A stretch of DNA of 37,981 nucleotides. Origin: Spirochaetae bacterium HGW-Spirochaetae-1. Its GTDB lineage: Bacteria; Spirochaetota; UBA4802; UBA5550. Location of the stretch: NCBI GenBank assembly GCA_002839375.1, contig PGXY01000002.1, positions 537,037 through 575,017 of the forward strand, written 5' to 3'. Numbering within the stretch: position 1 is the first letter of the stretch; every line of letters starts with the position of its first letter. Below, one piece after another: positions 33,705 to 37,981 of the stretch. A program made the translations under genes and the position numbers. The notes under the pieces are model-generated. The model saw only the letters and a program-made list of their open reading frames with translations, made no database searches and was not told the DNA's origin.

Positions 33705-34358
33705 ATGAAAAAACCGTCAGCATATTTACTCCACTGCAGCATTGCAGTATTATTTATTCTGGTGCCTCTGCAGCGGAGCGGTATGGCCATGGAGCAGATT
33801 ATCATGGGCAGGACCGCATATATCCCCCTCAGCCACCTGGAACTCAACCGTGAGTACCGGGTTGCCGGCAGTACCGATACTCTCCCGGAAAAATCCTTCG
33901 ATTTCAATGGTTTCGGTTTCAAGGTGGAATACAACCGGAGGTACGGAAGATTCTGTCTCAGCACCGGTCTCGAGTGGGATGTTCTTCTGGGGCTTAATGA
34001 AAACAGCGGCATCCGGATACACTATTTCATTCCCGATGTTTCCGTGAAACTGTTCCTGATCAAGAACATTGACTTCTATTTCGGCGCAGGACTGGCAGCC
34101 AGGGTTCCGGTAAACAAGGTGCAACTGGGGCCCATAAATTATGACCGGCACACCGATCTATGGGGCAGGTTTATCCTGGGATATTCATATGAGCTCATAA
34201 AGGGGATTGTGGTAAACGCAGAATTCAATTATGATACGGTCATCACCTTCAGTCAGTGGTCCACGGGAAAACGCGAGAGCGATGGGGCAGCTGTCCGCGT
34301 CATTCCCGATTATGCCTATGATGTGAAATTGTATATCGGAGTGGGGCGAAAAATCTGA
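33705..34358 (+). CDS. Small outer-membrane beta-barrel-like protein
   Basis: The 217-residue protein has a signal peptide (about 1-28, MKKPSAYLLHCSIAVLFILV...) followed by alternating beta-strand patterns with aromatic girdle residues: FGFKVEYNRRYGRFCLSTGLEW, IDFYFGAGLAARVPV, WGRFILGYSYELIKGIVVNAEFNY. It ends in a strand followed by VGRKI. This is typical of an 8-stranded barrel such as an OmpW/OmpA-like or surface lipocalin-type protein. No specific family is recognised. The start at 33705 is preferred over 33687 and 33699 on ribosome-site and promoter grounds. It converges with the deacetylase-like gene 33 nt downstream. Confidence 0.75.
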   Translation: MKKPSAYLLHCSIAVLFILVPLQRSGMAMEQIIMGRTAYIPLSHLELNREYRVAGSTDTLPEKSFDFNGFGFKVEYNRRYGRFCLSTGLEWDVLLGLNENSGIRIHYFIPDVSVKLFLIKNIDFYFGAGLAARVPVNKVQLGPINYDRHTDLWGRFILGYSYELIKGIVVNAEFNYDTVITFSQWSTGKRESDGAAVRVIPDYAYDVKLYIGVGRKI

Positions 34359-34391
34359 GGGGACTTCTAAAAATTAAGTTGATTCCCATAA

Positions 34392-35171
34392 TTACATCGC
34401 AAGACCGCCGTTTATGCCTTCAATGAGGGCCAGTGCATTTAGTCCCAGGTCCGGCACAAAATATCCTCCCTCGAGAATGCTGAAAACCCGTCCCCGGCAG
34501 ATCCTTCCGGCGAATTCTCCCGCGATAATACCGATCGTCCTGTAATCTTCCGTAGAAAGATTGCTGCCCCAGTCCTTTTCGTACTGGTCGAAACCTGCGC
34601 TGATGCCGATGATGTCAGCTTCGGCTATTTTTTTCAGTTCATTTCTGGTCTCATCAATGAATTCCCGGGGAGTGGATGACTGAATATTGATGACCGATAC
34701 ATTGTTGTCGTATTTAAAAATATTATCCGTGCCGTCGCCGAAATGCAGGTCTATATCGAGTATTACCGCTTTGCCGATTTTTCCCGTATTGATAAGCCTG
34801 GATATGGCGATTGCCATATTGTTAAAAAAGCAGAATCCCCAGTTCTGATCAGGACTGGCATGATGGCCCGGCGGACGAATGATGCCGAAGGCGTTGATAC
34901 CTTCCATGGCAAGTTCGCTGCAGAGTATGGCACCCCCGGCAGAAAGACAGGCCACTTCATATCTGCCGGAATCCTGTTTTTCCGATTCCAAAAGGCCGCG
35001 GGAATGGCAGAGCAGGATATCGTCTTCACTGCAGGGACCTGGTTCGATAACGGGAAAATGATCCATGAGAGTCTGGAATATCGAGGTTACCCTGTCGGGT
35101 TTTTCACAGGACGCCGTTGAATAATGGGTCGCATAACGGGAATGATAAATTAATCTTGTTTCCACGCTCAT
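34392..35171 (-). CDS. Histone deacetylase-family hydrolase (AcuC/acetylpolyamine amidohydrolase-like)
   Basis: The 259-residue enzyme has the deacetylase fold. The catalytic pair H103-H104 lies in RPPGHHASPDQNWGFCFFNN. Zinc ligands D141, H143 and D195 (DIDLHFGDGT and SAGFDQYEKD) are present. A conserved EGGY motif follows near residue 229. Bacterial members act on acetylated lysines or acetylpolyamines, and the substrate here is unknown. It is shorter than AcuC (about 380). The start at 35171 has GGAGG 5 nt upstream, in contrast to a longer frame from 35201 without such a site. rsmE is upstream on the same strand after an 84-nt gap. Confidence 0.9.
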   Translation of the reverse strand: MSVETRLIYHSRYATHYSTASCEKPDRVTSIFQTLMDHFPVIEPGPCSEDDILLCHSRGLLESEKQDSGRYEVACLSAGGAILCSELAMEGINAFGIIRPPGHHASPDQNWGFCFFNNMAIAISRLINTGKIGKAVILDIDLHFGDGTDNIFKYDNNVSVINIQSSTPREFIDETRNELKKIAEADIIGISAGFDQYEKDWGSNLSTEDYRTIGIIAGEFAGRICRGRVFSILEGGYFVPDLGLNALALIEGINGGLAM

Positions 35172-35255
35172 ATATGCCTCCGGGTAATAACATCCTGGCA
35201 ATGCAGTTATTGATAATCCCCGGGGCCGGTTTTGTCAATGTATTTTAGGCCGGGG

Positions 35256-35963
35256 CTAAAAGAGACGTCCAAGAATCACGGGCAGGGCATATTCAACACG
35301 CATTATTCTCTCTCCCAGTTCAACGGGCACAAATCCTGTCTGCTTCAGGAGGTCTATCTCATAGGGGATGAATCCGCCTTCGGGTCCGATAGCCAGCGTA
35401 ACAGGCGTTGTGACATTACGGGGACAGGAATGGCTCTCATAGGGATGGGCAACCAGCGCAAGAGTTCCTGCTGCTATTGAGGGAAGTTCATCTTCCACGA
35501 AGGGCTTGAAGAGAGGTCGAAGATTGACCATTGGAAGAATGGTGTCCCTGGCCTGCTCCAGTCCCAGTATAAGCTCTTCTGCGATGGTATCGGGAGAGAG
35601 AAGGGGGCTCTGCCAATAGCTTTTTTCAACGCGCCATGACCTGATTAGGTATATATTTTTTATGCCCATGGTGGAGGCGCAGTGAAGTACTTTCTTCAGC
35701 GTCTTGGGCCTGGGAAGGGCCAGAACCAACGTAACGGGAAGGGCTTCGGGAGGCGGAGTATCAAGCGTTACTTCCATGAGCGCGTACTTGTCTTGCAGTT
35801 CAATGATGTGCCCTGTTCCACGGAGGCCGTTTAGTTTTCCCACTTTCAATGTATCATAAAGCCCGGCGCCATGAATATCAACGAGATGACGAAACCGCCG
35901 GTCTTTGAGCCGCACCCTGGTTTCGGAGATAAAATCATTTTCGAAAAGTATTATCTGGTTCAT
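35256..35963 (-). CDS. rsmE: 16S rRNA m3U1498 methyltransferase
   Basis: The 235-residue protein has the RsmE organisation: an N-terminal PUA-like RNA-binding part (about 1-75) and a C-terminal SPOUT knot methyltransferase domain. Its landmarks are VLALPRPKTLKKVLHCASTMGIKNIYLIRS, IGPEGGF and LGERIMRVEYALPVIL. In the last motif a Tyr replaces the usual Thr. It methylates U1498 of 16S rRNA using S-adenosylmethionine in the 30S subunit. It lies between the RRM gene (272 nt upstream, with a terminator) and the deacetylase-like gene. Confidence 0.93.
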   Translation of the reverse strand: MNQIILFENDFISETRVRLKDRRFRHLVDIHGAGLYDTLKVGKLNGLRGTGHIIELQDKYALMEVTLDTPPPEALPVTLVLALPRPKTLKKVLHCASTMGIKNIYLIRSWRVEKSYWQSPLLSPDTIAEELILGLEQARDTILPMVNLRPLFKPFVEDELPSIAAGTLALVAHPYESHSCPRNVTTPVTLAIGPEGGFIPYEIDLLKQTGFVPVELGERIMRVEYALPVILGRLF

Positions 35964-36173
35964 GACAAGTCATGCTTGCGTATTATGGGTTCCACATCAA
36001 GATATTTATAGACTGTAATGATCAATTATTTTGTCAGACGATGATAAAGACCACATCGTTGACGGTCATGTCATACCTGAATTATTTGAGGGGCAGAAGA
36101 ATCTGCGATGAAAATTGCGGGGGAGAGAGAGCGCTATTCGGATATCTGACATCTGAGTAGTATGCCCGGACAT

Positions 36174-36227
36174 AAAAAAAAGAACAAATAATGCCATCCT
36201 ATGCATTTTGATCTGCTGATGGCATTA
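36174..36227 (-). terminator. Intrinsic terminator after the RRM gene
   Basis: On the minus strand a perfect inverted repeat (36189-36198 and 36218-36227; 10 bp) is followed after a short spacer by a run of eight T (A-run at 36174-36181 on plus). It begins 9 nt after the RRM stop codon and should end that transcript before rsmE. Confidence 0.75.
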
Positions 36228-36235
36228 AAATTACA

Positions 36236-36520
36236 TCATGCTTGTGCCGATGGCTGCTGATCTTTTTTGGGAAAACGGGGTTTCGCAAAATTTACACGGA
36301 TATTCCTTCCCATGATTTCATTGCCGTCAAGCTGTGCAATGGCTGTGTTTGCATCATTTTCACTGGCCATCTCAATAAAGCCGAACCCCTTGGATCTGCC
36401 GGTATACTTGTCTATGATGATCTTGGCAGATTTTACCTCTCCATGTGATTCGAAGAGATTTTTCAGCGAATCCTCTTTCATGTCATAGGACAGGTTTCCC
36501 GCATAGAGATTTACTGACAT
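36236..36520 (-). CDS. Single-RRM RNA-binding protein
   Basis: The 94-residue protein is one RNA recognition motif with a short basic tail. RNP2 is visible as LYAGNL (about 5-10) and RNP1 as RSKGFGFIEM (about 42-51, with aromatic residues on the central strand). Small bacterial RRM proteins of this kind bind single-stranded RNA and are often cold-induced. The ribosome site TGAGGT lies about 6 nt before the ATG. A strong promoter candidate, a leader of about 165 nt with inverted repeats, and its own terminator suggest a separately regulated monocistronic gene. Confidence 0.95.
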   Translation of the reverse strand: MSVNLYAGNLSYDMKEDSLKNLFESHGEVKSAKIIIDKYTGRSKGFGFIEMASENDANTAIAQLDGNEIMGRNIRVNFAKPRFPKKDQQPSAQA

Positions 36521-36549
36521 ACAAGTACCTCATAAAAATATGATTTTGT

Positions 36550-36639
36550 AACTTCTTTAAGGGGAAAAGCCGCTGTTGATATTTGTGTATAACGGGCTGA
36601 AGTGTGGTTGGTAATCCAGAATTTCTCGATAAAGAAGTT
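36550..36639 (-). promoter_or_regulatory. Long-range inverted repeat in the RRM-gene leader
   Basis: Perfect 10-nt arms (36550-36559 and 36630-36639) are separated by 70 nt. The downstream arm ends about 30 nt before the start codon and shortly before the ribosome site. Pairing would close a large leader loop and could control access to the ribosome site. Confidence 0.5.
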
Positions 36640-36658
36640 TTCTGAATGAAAGATCGGC

Positions 36659-36678
36659 GCATTTTAAAAGTGAAATGC
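36659..36678 (-). other. Stem-loop at the predicted 5' end of the RRM mRNA
   Basis: Arms 36659-36664 and 36673-36678 form a perfect 6-bp stem with an 8-nt loop, a few bases after the predicted transcription start near 36685. Such a 5' hairpin could protect the mRNA. Confidence 0.4.
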
Positions 36679-36691
36679 AAATATATAATAT

Positions 36692-36720
36692 CTTATAGTA
36701 AGACAGTAAGATAAAGTCAA
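36692..36720 (-). promoter_or_regulatory. Strong sigma-70 promoter candidate for the RRM gene
   Basis: On the minus strand TTGACT (36715-36720) and TATAAG (36692-36697) each match five of six consensus positions and are exactly 17 nt apart. This is the best promoter match I found in the window. Confidence 0.65.
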
Positions 36721-36728
36721 GAAAAAAA

Positions 36729-37685
36729 TTATTCCAGACCAGGCATATGAGTCATGAATGATTTTAAAAAACCTTCACTGTTGAAATCCGATTTTTCTTT
36801 GATAATGCCCCCGGCCATGTCGGCATGACCTCCGCCAAAACCGATCCCCCTGAGTACGTCCTGGATAATTTTAGACGCATTCCAATCCTGTCGCTCGCTC
36901 CGTACAGAGATGTTGATCTTGTCTTCATTGTCTGCACAAAGAATAACGAAATCAACCTCTTCGAGAGCCAGGATGAAATCCCCCAATATTCCCAGCAGGT
37001 TCTGATTGCACCCCTGGGGAAAATAACAAAAGGCAACACTTTGTTCAATTTTAAGATTGTCTATTGCGTATCGGTAAAAGTTCAGATCCTTTGTCTGTAT
37101 GTAGTTGCGCAGAAGGGAGTTCACCTGCGACACGTTAGCTGCGCTGTAGAGGTTGGCGTAAGCGTCGATATCATCCTCACTCACACCGCGGGTGAGAAGC
37201 GCAGTGTCCATGTTGATACCTATAAGCAGCACCGTTGCCGTGTCGCGATTTATCACAACATTACAATCACGAAAATATGAATAAATAATTGTTGAACATG
37301 CACCGTATCCCGGCCTGATGTCGATAAGCGGCACGTCTTCCGGCGAAATAACGTTGTGGTGGTCAATAACGGCAATTTCATCGCCTATGAGGTCCGTAAC
37401 GTTTTTGTTTCCCTTGCACCCGTCGACGATTACTATCCAGTCATCCTCTCTGAGTTCGTATTCCGATGCATTGCGGATATCAATGCCGAAATCGTTTATC
37501 ATTTTTTTAAGGGAGTCACGCTGCAATTCTCCCTCAAAAATTATCGATGTCCTTATGGCGAACTCCGAAAGGAGTTTCTGAAGTCCATATGCTGATGCCA
37601 CGGCATCATGATCAGGGAAATTGTGTGTCTGAATGTATATATGGTCTTTTGCTTTCAGGTGGTCTATGAGGTTTTGTATAAACAT
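36729..37685 (-). CDS. DHH-family phosphoesterase (NrnA-like)
   Basis: The 318-residue protein has the DHH domain with N-terminal D25-H26-D27 metal motif, VDGC near residue 90, and DHHN near residue 109 (motif III). A C-terminal DHHA1 domain ends with GFGGGHADMAGG (about 288-299). This is the plan of NrnA-type oligoribonuclease/pAp phosphatase enzymes, which clear short RNAs, pGpG or pAp. Other DHH/DHHA1 enzymes such as exopolyphosphatase-like proteins are possible. The ribosome site is not recognisable. It lies downstream of pntB but is separated by a terminator and a promoter candidate. Confidence 0.88.
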   Translation of the reverse strand: MFIQNLIDHLKAKDHIYIQTHNFPDHDAVASAYGLQKLLSEFAIRTSIIFEGELQRDSLKKMINDFGIDIRNASEYELREDDWIVIVDGCKGNKNVTDLIGDEIAVIDHHNVISPEDVPLIDIRPGYGACSTIIYSYFRDCNVVINRDTATVLLIGINMDTALLTRGVSEDDIDAYANLYSAANVSQVNSLLRNYIQTKDLNFYRYAIDNLKIEQSVAFCYFPQGCNQNLLGILGDFILALEEVDFVILCADNEDKINISVRSERQDWNASKIIQDVLRGIGFGGGHADMAGGIIKEKSDFNSEGFLKSFMTHMPGLE

Positions 37686-37746
37686 GGTATTATAATCGAT
37701 GAAAGAAACAAAGTGATAGTGATAATCTGCATTCTATCCTTAATAT

Positions 37747-37775
37747 ATTTCAGGCTTTTTAAATGCAGACGTCAA
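37747..37775 (-). promoter_or_regulatory. Candidate sigma-70 promoter for the DHH gene
   Basis: On the minus strand TTGACG (37770-37775) and TGAAAT (37747-37752) are 17 nt apart. They lie just downstream of the pntB terminator and about 60 nt upstream of the start codon. Confidence 0.4.
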
Positions 37776-37778
37776 GAT

Positions 37779-37812
37779 AAAAAAAGGCCGTTCTTTGTAA
37801 AAAAAACGGCCT
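37779..37812 (-). terminator. Intrinsic terminator after pntB
   Basis: On the minus strand perfect GC-containing 8-nt arms (37805-37812 and 37785-37792) around a 12-nt loop are followed immediately by a run of seven T (A-run 37779-37785 on plus). It begins 32 nt after the pntB stop codon. Confidence 0.85.
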
Positions 37813-37844
37813 GTCACGTAAGAGATGATTGGTAATCGATAATT

Positions 37845-37981
37845 TTAAATAGCGTTGATAATTGTATCGAGCGTATCTTTTGCATCACCCAGAAGCATGG
37901 TGACATTGGTTTGTGAATACAGGGAGTTTTCCACGCCGGAATATCCCGGCTTCGTGTCTCTGTTGCAGACGATAACGTTTT
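37845..37981 (-). CDS. pntB: NAD(P) transhydrogenase subunit beta, C-terminal end (partial)
   Basis: The last 44 codons of a minus-strand gene enter the window. The segment contains NVIVCNRDTKPGYSGVENSL and GDAKDTLDTI. It matches the end of the NADP-binding domain III of transhydrogenase beta (pattern VIV.KR....GYAGVxNPLF...MLxGDAK). The enzyme couples hydride transfer between NADH and NADP to proton movement across the inner membrane. The 5' part lies beyond the window. The stop at 37845 is followed by a strong terminator. Confidence 0.88.
   Translation of the reverse strand, partial: NVIVCNRDTKPGYSGVENSLYSQTNVTMLLGDAKDTLDTIINAI

Noticed and set aside
35202-35255. GC-rich palindromic stretch between rsmE and the deacetylase-like gene
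   Set aside because: It can form a hairpin, but no T-run follows on either strand and the pairing is imperfect, so it was not called a terminator.
35972-36160. 62-codon plus-strand open frame between rsmE and the RRM terminator
   Set aside because: It has no ribosome site and no recognisable motif, and its composition is unlike its neighbours. The region is better explained as the rsmE upstream spacer.
36483-36680. 65-codon minus-strand frame within the RRM leader
   Set aside because: It begins with TTG, has no ribosome site and overlaps the RRM start. The structured leader is a better explanation.
1-37981. CRISPR arrays, tRNA genes, insertion sequences, prophage genes
   Set aside because: No regularly spaced repeats, cloverleaf folds, transposase or integrase motifs, or terminal inverted repeats with flanking duplications were found. 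The gene content is uniform in style.

Overview
The window reads as a stretch of chromosome from a Gram-negative (diderm), moderately AT-rich bacterium. It holds a type II secretion (T2SS) operon, several envelope proteins with signal peptides, a CHASE2-type adenylate cyclase and housekeeping genes (argS, aroQ, rsmE, cinA, pntB end). The gene mix and the unusual ArgRS signature fit a Spirochaetota member best. That is an inference: there is no rRNA or other decisive marker. I see no transposase, integrase, CRISPR array, tRNA or rRNA.

Layout. (1) 1-11396, minus: gspC-D-E-F-G-H-I-J-K-L-M plus the first 29 codons of a further gene, possibly gspN. All are tightly packed except for a 114-nt gap holding a hairpin just before gspG, the major pseudopilin. 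(2) 11473-12511, minus: a DedA-family membrane protein and a 112-residue unknown. (3) 12955-17205: an AsmA-like protein (plus) and a CHASE2-adenylate cyclase (minus) whose 3' ends overlap. (4) 17470-23875, plus: argS-cinA, a terminator, then a 950-residue periplasmic TPR protein and aroQ. (5) 23910-25500, minus: an ECF sigma factor and its zinc-finger anti-sigma factor. (6) 25594-31368: an EamA transporter (plus), then a minus-strand run of REC-HD-GYP, an M15/DUF5715-like protein, AMP nucleosidase, an orphan ParA, a Nudix hydrolase and an SGNH hydrolase. (7) 31694-34358: radical SAM (plus), M23 peptidase (minus, running 249 nt into the radical SAM gene) and a small outer-membrane-like protein (plus). 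(8) 34392-37981, minus: a histone-deacetylase-like hydrolase, rsmE, an RRM RNA-binding protein with a long structured leader, a DHH phosphoesterase, and the 3' end of pntB with a clear terminator.

How the genes work together. The T2SS genes build a secretin channel (D), an inner-membrane platform (C, F, L, M), an ATPase (E) and a pseudopilus (G-K). The prepilin peptidase (GspO) is not in the window. The M23, AsmA, TPR and barrel-like proteins also belong to the envelope. Signalling is represented by cAMP synthesis (cyclase), probable c-di-GMP breakdown (HD-GYP) and an ECF sigma/anti-sigma switch.

Most interesting points: the RRM gene's roughly 165-nt leader with two inverted repeats, an ArgRS in which the HIGH motif is replaced by NVVS, the antisense overlap of the M23 and radical SAM genes, and two micro-ORFs with strong ribosome-binding sites in otherwise empty intergenic regions.
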